Assembly (NCBI GenBank): GCA_038230515.1
Contig: JBBRND010000054.1
Span: 1-16,525 of the forward strand
DNA length: 16,525 bases
Direction: 5' to 3'
Source: JAPLDB01 sp038230515
GTDB lineage: Bacteria > Bacteroidota > Bacteroidia > AKYH767-A > 2013-40CM-41-45
Notes under the pieces: model-generated
What the model was told of the DNA's origin: nothing
Databases searched by the model: none
The model's input: the letters and a program-made list of their open reading frames with translations, nothing else
Translations under genes and position numbers: made by a program
Shown here: piece by piece, positions 1-5,945 of the stretch
Numbering within the stretch: the stretch's first letter is position 1
Layout: every line of letters starts with the position of its first letter

Positions 1-665
1 GAAAAACCAAAAGCACTTCTCACATAATCTTTACTTCCTTGCCCCACATCACAAAGACCGCTTGTCTTTTTATAAAGAGCTTTGTTCCGAGCAATCACCG
101 CATTGTTAAAAGGAACAACACTTGACTTCACATTATTATTTGCCGTTTCAAGTGCAGTTTTTTTAGCAGTTAATGTTACAACTTTTAAAGGAACTTCATT
201 CGGAGCATAAAGCGGTTCAGCAGCCAACAGTTGAACAAGCGCATCAAAATTATCCACAGTCAAATCAAAACTCTGTTGACTTGCACTTGTTCCCGCAGGG
301 TCAGTTACAGTTGGAGTTACTTTACTTATGCGCACACCAAGAATTTTATTTACAATCGAATTTACATCTTTAAAAAATTGCGCACTTGCACCACAAGTTT
401 TTGCGGCACTTCTAACTTTACGCACCAATGGTTTCACAGGTGCAAACTCATCCACCCTTGCATTTTGAAACGGTTCAAAAATTCCGCTTTGAGTATTCAC
501 AGTTCCCTGCAACCCATTACAAGTTGTATGTTGAATAACCATTGTTGCCTGAACATACAAAGGATTTTACGGAGCATAAGTTGCACCAAACCCACCGTTA
601 ATTTCATTGAGAGCTTTTAAGTTGGCGATGTTTTTCGCGTGACCAGTTTCAGAAGTAGATGCCAT
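1..665 (-). pseudogene. Bacteroidota conserved hypothetical protein, interrupted by an in-frame stop and cut by the window edge
   Basis: Reading the minus strand from ATG at 665-663 gives a protein starting MASTSETGHAKNIANL. I recall this N-terminus from an unnamed, widespread Bacteroidota family with no known function. Codon 33 is TAA (569-567), after GATYAP. The same frame then stays open without another stop for nearly 190 codons to base 1, with normal protein-like composition (for example TVTDPAGTSASQQSFDLTVD). The coding frame is therefore intact apart from one codon. The reading TAA could be a point mutation from GAA or AAA, a sequencing error, or a readthrough site. A restart at the ATG at 542-540 (codon 42) is possible but would remove the conserved N-terminus. 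A good promoter lies at 700-729. The C-terminus is outside the window. Confidence 0.75.
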
Positions 666-699
666 GATGATTTTGTTTTATGAAGTTTAATATGAGCGG

Positions 700-729
700 C
701 AAAAATAAAGAATAAAAATTACAAAACAA
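700..729 (-). promoter_or_regulatory. Bacteroidota-type promoter of the minus-strand hypothetical gene
   Basis: On the minus strand, TTG (729-727) is followed after 19 nt by TATTTTTG (707-700), a full match to the TAnnTTTG -7 box of the Bacteroidota primary sigma factor at the expected spacing. This predicts a transcript start near 695 and a leader of about 30 nt before the ATG at 665. A good promoter in front of an interrupted frame suggests that the lesion is recent or artefactual. Confidence 0.6.
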
Positions 730-737
730 CTAATCAA

Positions 738-843
738 CATTCTGCAAGATAACGCCACGCTTCATGCAAGCACATTTTTATTTTTCCTTCTTCTTATTTC
801 TTTAAGGAATAAAAAATAAAAAAGAGCTTGCATCCCACCGCAC
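738..843. repeat. A/T-rich hairpin element, copy A
   Basis: The element begins with CATTCTGCAAGA (738-749). Its hairpin runs from GCAAGC (766-771) to GCTTGC (826-831), with T-rich and A-rich inner arms and a closing CCTT (786-789)/AAGG (804-807). It ends with CCCACCGCAC (834-843). The same parts in the same order recur at 2927-3063. There is no credible coding content. It could be a remnant of a mobile non-autonomous element or part of cassette-type DNA. Confidence 0.5.
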
Positions 844-960
844 AGTGTGTCGCAGGAGTGACTGCAAACTTGATAGAGTGTAGCAATGAATGTAAATCGC
901 CATTAACAAAATGAACAGCTAACTTCGGAAGACAAAGCAACTAATTACAGTCGGGTGATG

Positions 961-1188
961 CCGATAACAATAAGATAAATGTCAATTTTAAAAAGCAAGG
1001 TTGCGGAAGTATATTTGCACTCTGCAAGTAAGTCAATGTCTGCAAGTCAAAAAAAATGCAACACATCACAGCGGTAAAAAATTCTATTTTATTTGTTGCA
1101 TTTTTTTTAATAGAGAGTACAGCTATGAATCCTTGCTTTTTAAATCTGCATTTATCCCCGATGCGTTATCGGTAACTCTATGACGACA
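961..1188. repeat. Large imperfect palindrome with attC-like layout, left copy (H1)
   Basis: The outer arms pair CCGATAAC (961-968) with GTTATCGG (1165-1172), GATAAATG (974-981) with CATTTATC (1149-1156), and TTAAAAAGCAAGG (988-1000) with CCTTGCTTTTTAA (1131-1143). Inside is a perfect 15-nt inverted repeat, AAAAAAAATGCAACA (1049-1063) with its complement at 1094-1108. The right edge, 1164-1188, matches 2889-2913 at 20 of 25 positions without gaps. A long bulged palindrome ending in a conserved CGTTAT core resembles integron attC sites (folded single-strand sites with a GTT in the R' box). At about 210 nt it is longer than usual attC sites. Confidence 0.65.
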
Positions 1189-1281
1189 GTGCTAACCTGA
1201 AAGTTTGTGCTAAAAAACAGGCGAAAGTTAAGACCAAACAATATATAAATTGACAGTGGATAAATTATTTCACGGGACTAC

Positions 1282-1326
1282 TTGTTACCTCAAATATTTA
1301 TCGTAATATTGCAATCTAAATATTTG
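1282..1326 (+). promoter_or_regulatory. arsR promoter and ArsR operator
   Basis: TTG (1282-1284) and TAATATTG (1304-1311, one mismatch to TAnnTTTG) are 19 nt apart and form a plausible Bacteroidota promoter, with a start near 1316. Over the -7 box lies the near-perfect dyad ATCGTAATATTGCAAT (1300-1315), which reads the same on both strands apart from purine or pyrimidine exchanges. It is framed by a perfect 10-nt inverted repeat, CAAATATTTA (1291-1300) and TAAATATTTG (1317-1326). Binding of the ArsR dimer here would block polymerase, consistent with autorepression. The assignment is inferred from position and symmetry. Confidence 0.65.
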
Positions 1327-1328
1327 AA

Positions 1329-1661
1329 ATGGGAGCGACAAAGACAGAACACTTTACCGACAAACAAAACGCCATTGCGACACTCGCAAAGGCATTGGGA
1401 CACCCTGCAAGGGTTGCCATTATGGAATATTTAATGAAGGTGGACACTTGCATTTGTGGCGACATAGTTAATGAACTTCCTTTAGCACAGCCGACAGTTT
1501 CGCAACATTTAAAGGAATTAAAAAATGCTGGACTTATCAAAGGCGACATTGAAGGTAATACTATTTGTTACTGCATAGACGAAAGGGCAATAGACAAACT
1601 GCAAAGCTATTTTGCAAACATTTCAACCAAATTAGAAAAGAAAAAAAGTAATTGTTGTTAA
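1329..1661 (+). CDS. arsR: ArsR/SmtB-family metalloregulator (arsenite-responsive repressor)
   Basis: A 110-residue winged-helix repressor expected to bind its own promoter and release it on binding arsenite or antimonite. The HTH core is at about residues 22-72 (ALGHPARVAIMEYL, then AQPTVSQHLKELKNAGLI as recognition helix). The inducer site is the pair in VDTCICGD, Cys41 and Cys43, in the alpha-3 position of the classical ArsR CxC motif. Cys80, Cys82 and the C-terminal Cys109-Cys110 might also bind metalloid. It is the first gene of an operon: the next gene starts 20 nt downstream and arsC closes the set. The ATG is chosen because the typical N-terminus MGATKT follows the operator directly. 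Length and composition are normal for the family. Confidence 0.93.
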   Translation: MGATKTEHFTDKQNAIATLAKALGHPARVAIMEYLMKVDTCICGDIVNELPLAQPTVSQHLKELKNAGLIKGDIEGNTICYCIDERAIDKLQSYFANISTKLEKKKSNCC

Positions 1662-1681
1662 CCAAATAAATAAAAAGCAAT

Positions 1682-2155
1682 ATGAAATTATCAGAAATAA
1701 AAAAACATTTAGGCACAGCCGAAGCAGTGAATTTTAAACTTCAAAACGGAACTACTGTTCCTGAAAATTTCCACGTTACCGAAGTTGGAGTAGTAACTAA
1801 GCACTTTATTGACTGCGGTGGGACAATCAGAAATGAGAAAGTGGCGATCTTTCAATTATGGGATGCAAACGATTTTGAACACCGCTTAAAACCGACAAAG
1901 TTGCTTAACATCATTAAACTATCCGAAGAAAAATTGGGAATGAAAGATTTAGAAATTGAAGTTGAATATCAAGCTGAAACAATCGGTAAATATGATTTAG
2001 ATTTCAATGGAAAGAACTTTGTGCTTATTTCAAAACAAACAGCTTGTTTAGCTTCTGATAGTTGTGGCATTCCAAAAGAAAAATTGAAAATAAATTTAGC
2101 ACAAGTTACAATTCAAAATTCTTGTAAGCCAGGCAGTGGCAGTGGCTGTTGTTAA
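1682..2155 (+). CDS. DUF6428-family protein of arsenic operons
   Basis: A 157-residue soluble protein without signal peptide or membrane segment. I recognise it as the DUF6428 type that often follows arsR in Bacteroidota arsenic operons. Its function is unknown. The first two thirds are mixed alpha/beta (MKLSEIKKHLGTAEAVNFKL; HFIDCGGTIR; KVAIFQLWDANDFEHRLKP). The C-terminal part is Cys-rich: ACLASDSCG and a tail NSCKPGSGSGCC, so metalloid binding, or acting as a chaperone or thiol carrier, is conceivable. It lies 20 nt after arsR, in the same direction, and shares the arsR promoter. The tail resembles the terminal Cys pair of the neighbouring ArsR (SNCC). Family name from memory; function not inferred beyond the operon. 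Confidence 0.8.
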   Translation: MKLSEIKKHLGTAEAVNFKLQNGTTVPENFHVTEVGVVTKHFIDCGGTIRNEKVAIFQLWDANDFEHRLKPTKLLNIIKLSEEKLGMKDLEIEVEYQAETIGKYDLDFNGKNFVLISKQTACLASDSCGIPKEKLKINLAQVTIQNSCKPGSGSGCC

Positions 2156-2159
2156 AAGT

Positions 2160-2312
2160 ATGAAACATATAATAGAATATATTGGCAGACACAAACGCTT
2201 CTTAATAATCCTATCGGGTATTATTGGACTGAACTTTGACTATGGGTTTGACCCAAGATTTACAATTATAAACCTACTATGGATATTTATTAGTGTAGTT
2301 AAAATAGATTAA
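2160..2312 (+). CDS. 50-residue small membrane protein between the DUF6428 gene and arsC
   Basis: Begins MKHIIEYIGRHKRFLIILSG and ends LLWIFISVVKID. A basic start (RHKR) precedes one hydrophobic stretch (about 14-24), then a short polar section NFDYGFDPRF, then a second hydrophobic stretch (about 35-48). This suggests a small inner-membrane hairpin or single-span protein. The ATG lies 4 nt after the DUF6428 stop and the TAA lies 5 nt before the arsC start, so the frame fills the gap exactly, which supports a real gene. I do not recognise the family. It is far too small to be ArsB or Acr3. It could assist a pump encoded elsewhere, but this is not shown. Confidence 0.65.
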   Translation: MKHIIEYIGRHKRFLIILSGIIGLNFDYGFDPRFTIINLLWIFISVVKID

Positions 2313-2317
2313 TCATA

Positions 2318-2731
2318 ATGAAAAGAATATTAGTGTTATGCACAGGAAACAGTTGCCGAAGCCAAATTGCAGAAGGTTACTTACGACATTTTGCAGGCGA
2401 CAAAGCAGAAATTTATAGTGCAGGTATTGAAACTCACGGAGTAAATCCGAGAGCAATTGCTACAATGAAAGAGGACGGCATTGACATTTCAAACCATACT
2501 TCTAACAACATTGACGAGTATAAAGACATTGACTTTGATTTTGTAATTACCGTTTGCGACAATGCAAAAGAGCGTTGCCCATTCTTTCCGACAAAGGCAA
2601 AAAAGTTTCATCAAAACTTTCCCGACCCTGCAAAATCAACTGGGACAGAAGAAGAAATTTTAGAGCAGTTTCGACAAGTTCGACAAATGATTAAAAGCTA
2701 TTCACAACAGTTTGTAACCGACAACTTGTAA
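2318..2731 (+). CDS. arsC: Arsenate reductase, thioredoxin-coupled low-molecular-weight phosphatase type
   Basis: Reduces arsenate to arsenite in the cytoplasm. The 137-residue protein has the LMW-phosphatase P-loop CTGNSCR (Cys8 nucleophile to Arg14) at the N-terminus. The Cys pair of thioredoxin-linked ArsC is in VCDNAKERCP (Cys80, Cys87), and the general-acid Asp lies in FPDPAKS (Asp103). The order Cys8, Cys80, Cys87 is that of the S. aureus pI258/B. subtilis type rather than the glutaredoxin type. Length is normal. The product arsenite would need an exporter, and none is encoded in the window. A hairpin with attC-like layout begins 33 nt after the stop. Confidence 0.95.
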   Translation: MKRILVLCTGNSCRSQIAEGYLRHFAGDKAEIYSAGIETHGVNPRAIATMKEDGIDISNHTSNNIDEYKDIDFDFVITVCDNAKERCPFFPTKAKKFHQNFPDPAKSTGTEEEILEQFRQVRQMIKSYSQQFVTDNL

Positions 2732-2763
2732 CTGCTGACCAATGAACGAAGGAAGATGAGCTA

Positions 2764-2913
2764 CCGATAACAGCACCTACAAGAAATTGGCGGTTCAGTG
2801 GTTAAATGAAGCATTGTGCATCGTATTAAGTTTTGTGGTGGCAGACAGTTTTGTGCTTCGAAATCGCCAACTTCTTGTAGCTGCAAAACGTTATGCGCAA
2901 CTCTTTGGCGACA
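2764..2913. repeat. Imperfect palindrome with attC-like layout, right copy (H2)
   Basis: The outer arms pair ATAAC (2767-2771) with GTTAT (2890-2894), CTACAAGAA (2777-2785) with TTCTTGTAG (2872-2880), and TTGGCG (2787-2792) with CGCCAA (2865-2870). The A2786/C2871 position is a single unpaired mismatch, as often seen in attC sites. GAAGCA (2808-2813) and TGCTTC (2854-2859) extend the fold. Total span about 130 nt. The left edge starts CCGATAAC like H1. The right edge (2889-2913) shares 20 of 25 bases with 1164-1188, including AACTCT and CGACA. It lies just after arsC, where a cassette recombination site would be. Confidence 0.65.
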
Positions 2914-2926
2914 CAGCGACCTCAAC

Positions 2927-3063
2927 CATTCTGCAAGAAATGAACGACACCACAAGCCGGACAAGCCGTAATGGCTATCGCTTCTGTAAAATAAAAAGAG
3001 AAGCACTACTTTTTTTATTTTTTAAACTTGGTGTGCTTCACATTTTATTTTACCCCACCGCAC
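2927..3063. repeat. A/T-rich hairpin element, copy B
   Basis: CATTCTGCAAGA (2927-2938) starts the element. A 19-nt arm at 2988-3006, ending GAGAAGCAC, pairs with 3033-3051 at 17 of 19 positions around a 26-nt T-rich loop. CCCACCGCAC (3054-3063) follows the right arm. These are the same modules in the same order as copy A at 738-843, although the arm sequences differ. It starts 14 nt after the H2 core. Confidence 0.5.
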
Positions 3064-3144
3064 CCCGCTTCGATTTAACTTTTTTGCTAAACCCCAAACA
3101 CAAGCTGCATGTGAATCATGTAACGCTTTCCCTATCTAAGCTAC

Positions 3145-3153
3145 TCACCTTTG
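3145..3153 (+). promoter_or_regulatory. Possible -7 box of the sigma-factor gene
   Basis: TCACCTTTG, followed by TGGCATAATT, resembles TAnnTTTG in its second half (CACCTTTG, one mismatch). It would start transcription near 3160, about 20 nt before the GTG start of the sigma-factor gene. No clear TTG is seen near -33, so confidence is limited. Confidence 0.35.
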
Positions 3154-3179
3154 TGGCATAATTATTTAACAACCGCAGA

Positions 3180-3698
3180 GTGCAGTTTCAAACAAAAAAC
3201 ATATCAGACCAAAACATTCTTTCCATGATTGCCGAAAACAATCTGGAAGCATGGGGACAGTTGTATGATAAATATGCACCCGCCATGTACGGCATCATCT
3301 GCAACCTTACAGACGACAGAACACTTGCCGAAGAAATTTTCAAAGAAACATTTCTGCAATTAAAAGAAAAACAAATTCTTTCAAAAGTCACCTACGCACT
3401 TTTTCCGTGTTTGCTAAGACACACCAACATTTTTGCACGGCAACAACTAAAGGAACGGGGTATAACTTGCTCAAATAATCCCATTGAAGAAACCTCACTC
3501 ATAAATATCCTCTGTTCTCAAAACATCAACATAAAAGAAGTGGCATCAATTTTTGATCTCACAGAAGAAGAAGCAAAAAAAAAACTTCACCTTGAATTTT
3601 TAGAACTCCGTTCACAAAGCAAGGAAGAAAAACCAACTCAACATCAGCAAGAATTCAAAGAAGAATATTCATATAATTTCAATTCAAACAATAAATAA
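3180..3698 (+). CDS. ECF-type RNA polymerase sigma factor (divergent)
   Basis: A 172-residue protein. Residues about 10-60 match sigma-70 region 2 of ECF sigma factors (DQNILSMIAENNLEAWGQLY, DKYAPAMYGIICNL, DRTLAEEIFKETFLQL), the part that binds core polymerase and the -10 element. Residues about 110-145 (INIKEVASIFDLTEEEAKKK) look like a weak region 4 helix-turn-helix. The C-terminus is a Gln/Glu-rich tail not usual in the family. The GTG at 3180 is chosen because it keeps the whole region 2 and fits the possible promoter; the first ATG (3225) would cut into region 2. It is the first gene of a long same-strand series, and the next gene starts 25 nt after its stop. No anti-sigma gene is adjacent. 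Its targets are unknown, but the stress genes downstream are candidates. Confidence 0.75.
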   Translation: MQFQTKNISDQNILSMIAENNLEAWGQLYDKYAPAMYGIICNLTDDRTLAEEIFKETFLQLKEKQILSKVTYALFPCLLRHTNIFARQQLKERGITCSNNPIEETSLINILCSQNINIKEVASIFDLTEEEAKKKLHLEFLELRSQSKEEKPTQHQQEFKEEYSYNFNSNNK

Positions 3699-3723
3699 AT
3701 TTAACAATTAAAAAACAAAAAAA

Positions 3724-4551
3724 ATGAAAAGTAAAAAAATTACTCTGTCTATAATGATAGCCGCAATAGGGGTTCTATCCTACTCTGCAAAAGCACAGTC
3801 AAACACAACACAGCCAAATTCCGCTCAAACAAAAACGCAGCAGGATAACGATGAGCAAAACAAAATGAATCAAAATTCAATGAGTCAAAACAAAACTGAC
3901 CAGATGAATATGCAAGACAAAAACAACATGACAGCAGAGCGGATGAAAAATCCAAACAGCATGATGGACGACATGAACGGATGGTCAGATGCATCAAAGA
4001 TGGCAGTGATGATGATGACAAAGCAATATGGCGAGCCGACAGCAAAAACTGCGGATATGATGATGTGGAAAAACACAGGGCAGTGGAAAAAAACTGTTGT
4101 GTATGCAAAAGAATTTAAACATGATTTCCCAATGCCGCACACAGATGTGATGCAACAGTGGATTGATTACAAAGTGCCGCAGGAAAAATTTAATGAGCTT
4201 GCCATGTTTGATGGCAGCGTTGTTTGCAACCGTACCAACGGTGAAATGTCAGCACGTTGTGATAAAGAAGGAGCAAATTTTCTTGCTATCAATCTTGCCA
4301 ATGATATTATAAAAGGAACTAAAACAGCAAAAAGTGCAAGAGATTTTTATGCAACATCGGTTAAAGAATTTATTAATGGAGGCAAACCTGCTTACATGAT
4401 GAAACTTCAATTTGATGTGGCAAGCGGTAATACTGCAGACAGTGATAAACCATCTTCTATTATTACAGAAGACGACATGATGAAAGCTAAAAAAATGGGT
4501 GAGAAGAAGAAAGCAGAAATGATGGAGACAGGCGACAACATGGAAAAATAA
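3724..4551 (+). CDS. Secreted protein of unknown function, mosaic of two neighbouring genes
   Basis: 275 residues. The signal peptide MKSKKITLSIMIAAIG...SAKA is followed by a Gln/Asn/Met-rich linker (about 25-80). Residues 1-65 closely match the N-terminus of the Met-rich protein at 5946 (shared DEQNKMNQNS and DQMNMQD). Residues 81-275 closely match residues 41-237 of the protein at 12134. The core starts MDDMNGWSDASKMAVMMM, contains KTVVYAKEFKHDFPMPHTDV and two Cys (168, 179), and ends Met/Lys-rich. I recall similar uncharacterised proteins in Bacteroidota but no function. It should act in the periplasm. The Met- and His-containing motifs would allow copper binding or oxidant scavenging; this is inference. 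It follows the sigma-factor gene by 25 nt. Confidence 0.8.
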   Translation: MKSKKITLSIMIAAIGVLSYSAKAQSNTTQPNSAQTKTQQDNDEQNKMNQNSMSQNKTDQMNMQDKNNMTAERMKNPNSMMDDMNGWSDASKMAVMMMTKQYGEPTAKTADMMMWKNTGQWKKTVVYAKEFKHDFPMPHTDVMQQWIDYKVPQEKFNELAMFDGSVVCNRTNGEMSARCDKEGANFLAINLANDIIKGTKTAKSARDFYATSVKEFINGGKPAYMMKLQFDVASGNTADSDKPSSIITEDDMMKAKKMGEKKKAEMMETGDNMEK

Positions 4552-4614
4552 AAAAAATAAATCACAATCAATTAAAATCAATTAAATAAATCAAACAATT
4601 AAAAATCAAAAAAA

Positions 4615-5850
4615 ATGACAATCAAAAATCAATTAGCAGGAATAATCGCAGCAGCCATTGTCCTCTCATTCGCAGCATGTAAGAAAGAAGATACTGCAAC
4701 AAATCCCGGAACAACCTCATCATCTTCGCTTAGCGATATGATAGGAGAAAAAAATGCAAACCCCGATGAAGCCGACCTCACAGCAGATGCCGTTGCACGA
4801 CACGGACACAATGATGGTTATCTCTATACGGAAAGCAACGCAACAGCGCACAACGAAATTCTCTGTTACAAGCAGCACAGCGATGGCTCACTTTCTCACG
4901 AAAGCACTGTAGCTTCAGGCGGCACCGGCATAGGAATCTTTCAGGGGTTAGGCTTGGACGTACAAGGCGCCCTTGCATTAAGCGCTAATCACGAATGGTT
5001 GTTTGCAGTAAATGCGGGAAGCAACACTATTTCATCCTTTGAAGTGCATAACGATGGAAGCATCGCACTTGCTCACACCGTTTCATCAGGCGGAACCGCA
5101 CCTGTCAGTCTGTGTTGTTATCATCATTATTTGTACGTAGTCAATTCCGTTACATCAAATATTTGCGGTTACACTGTTGGCGCGGGAGGAACACTCACTG
5201 CTATACCGGGTTCAAATCTTCCTTTAAGTTCAGCAGCATCCGGTCCGGCTCAAATTGCTTTCAGTCCAAATGGTGAATATTTATATATAACCGAAAAAAT
5301 GACAAATAAGATTTGTTCGTTCGATGTTGACCCTGCCGGACTTGCATCTTTTGACCAGGCATTTTCCTCAACAGGAAATACACCCTTTGGATTCAGCATT
5401 GCACGTGATAACTTTTTGGTTGTGTCAAATGCAAATGTTTCGGGCGGCATGGCAGTATCTCATGGCAGTTCAGCCACTTCTTATTCAGGTGTCAATCCCG
5501 GTACTATTACTGCAGTTAACGGAGCAGTTGCAAATAATCAAACTGCGGCATGTTGGGTAGCAACAACCAAGTATGGTCGCTTTGCTTATATAGCAAACGC
5601 AGGCAGTGATGATATTTCATCCTACTATGTAGCTCCATCAGGCGCTCTTTATCTTGTACATGCATCAGCAGTTTCAACAGGAGCAGCGCCAAAAGATTTA
5701 TGTGTGGCTGCAAATAATTATTATGTATATGGTCTTAATACAGGTGCGCAAACAATTGGCGGCTATCACCGCGCCTTCCTTGGCGATTTAGCATCAATTG
5801 GAACAACATCAGGTCTTCCTGAATTTGCAACAGGATTAGTTGCTTGGTAA
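4615..5850 (+). CDS. Beta-propeller lipoprotein of the lactonase (YVTN/7-bladed) family
   Basis: 411 residues. The N-terminus MTIKNQLAGIIAAAIVLSFA, then AC, is a lipoprotein signal with Cys about 21 as lipidation site, followed by a Thr/Ser-rich spacer. From about residue 63 on, repeated blades are visible: units with N.I..F.V...G.L/I pattern (SNTISSFEVHNDGSI; SNICGYTVGAGGTL; NKICSFDVDPAGL; DDISSYYVAPSGALY), and links such as FSPNGEYLYITE and FAYIANAGSDD. This matches the 7-bladed lactonase-like propeller (6-phosphogluconolactonase fold), but many secreted members are not enzymes. It is probably anchored in the outer or inner membrane facing the periplasm. Its neighbours suggest a cell-envelope stress role. 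The substrate is unknown. Confidence 0.85.
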   Translation: MTIKNQLAGIIAAAIVLSFAACKKEDTATNPGTTSSSSLSDMIGEKNANPDEADLTADAVARHGHNDGYLYTESNATAHNEILCYKQHSDGSLSHESTVASGGTGIGIFQGLGLDVQGALALSANHEWLFAVNAGSNTISSFEVHNDGSIALAHTVSSGGTAPVSLCCYHHYLYVVNSVTSNICGYTVGAGGTLTAIPGSNLPLSSAASGPAQIAFSPNGEYLYITEKMTNKICSFDVDPAGLASFDQAFSSTGNTPFGFSIARDNFLVVSNANVSGGMAVSHGSSATSYSGVNPGTITAVNGAVANNQTAACWVATTKYGRFAYIANAGSDDISSYYVAPSGALYLVHASAVSTGAAPKDLCVAANNYYVYGLNTGAQTIGGYHRAFLGDLASIGTTSGLPEFATGLVAW

Positions 5851-5874
5851 ATCATAAATAAAAATATCCATTCC

Positions 5875-5900
5875 ATCCCCTCTCCTTGTGGAGAGGGGAT
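5875..5900. repeat. REP-like GC-rich hairpin, possible terminator
   Basis: Perfect 11-nt inverted repeat ATCCCCTCTCC (5875-5885) and GGAGAGGGGAT (5890-5900) around a TTGT loop, followed by TTGGAGTGAGG. It is much richer in GC than its surroundings. Hairpins of this CCCCTCTCC/GGAGAGGGG kind are scattered between genes in many bacterial genomes. There is no T-run after it, so it is more likely a dispersed repeat that also stabilises or ends the propeller-gene transcript. Confidence 0.6.
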
Positions 5901-5945
5901 TTGGAGTGAGGTCAATAAATAAACAATTAAAAAAATCAAATAAAA

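Larger units (their letters stand above)
666..1328. other. 663-nt non-coding stretch rich in inverted repeats
   Basis: No believable gene is seen on either strand. A 60-codon open frame at 1001-1183 lies inside the large palindrome and has no protein-like features. The stretch holds the promoter of the minus-strand gene (700-729), hairpin element A (738-843), the large palindrome (961-1172) with its right-edge core (1164-1188), and the arsR control region (1282-1326). I saw nothing recognisable in 844-960 or 1189-1281. Confidence 0.6.
2732..3179. other. 448-nt non-coding stretch after arsC
   Basis: It contains hairpin H2 (2764-2913), hairpin element B (2927-3063) and the promoter of the sigma-factor gene (3145-3153). 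A 124-codon open frame on the plus strand (2787-3161) and an 81-codon one on the minus strand run through the hairpins. Both have composition unlike a real protein and are treated as chance. Nothing recognisable was seen in 3064-3140. Confidence 0.6.

Noticed and set aside
231..620. 129-codon plus-strand open frame
   Set aside because: It is antisense to the interrupted minus-strand gene, whose frame, start and promoter are convincing.
1001..1183. 60-codon open frame in the left palindrome
   Set aside because: Its span falls almost entirely within the paired arms and the inner hairpin; no promoter, A-rich leader or known motif.
1250..1255. TTGACA upstream of arsR, like an E. coli -35 box
   Set aside because: No TATAAT at the right distance, and Bacteroidota use TTG/TAnnTTTG; the pair at 1282/1304 fits better.
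2761..3006. 81-codon minus-strand open frame
   Set aside because: It lies in the same palindromic DNA and has no promoter or protein-like pattern.
961..3063. Insertion sequence or transposon around the arsenic operon
   Set aside because: No transposase gene, no matching terminal inverted repeats across the whole segment and no clear target duplication were seen; a cassette-like origin fits better.
2787..3161. 124-codon plus-strand open frame after arsC
   Set aside because: It runs through hairpin H2 and hairpin element B, has no family resemblance, and its composition follows the inverted repeats.
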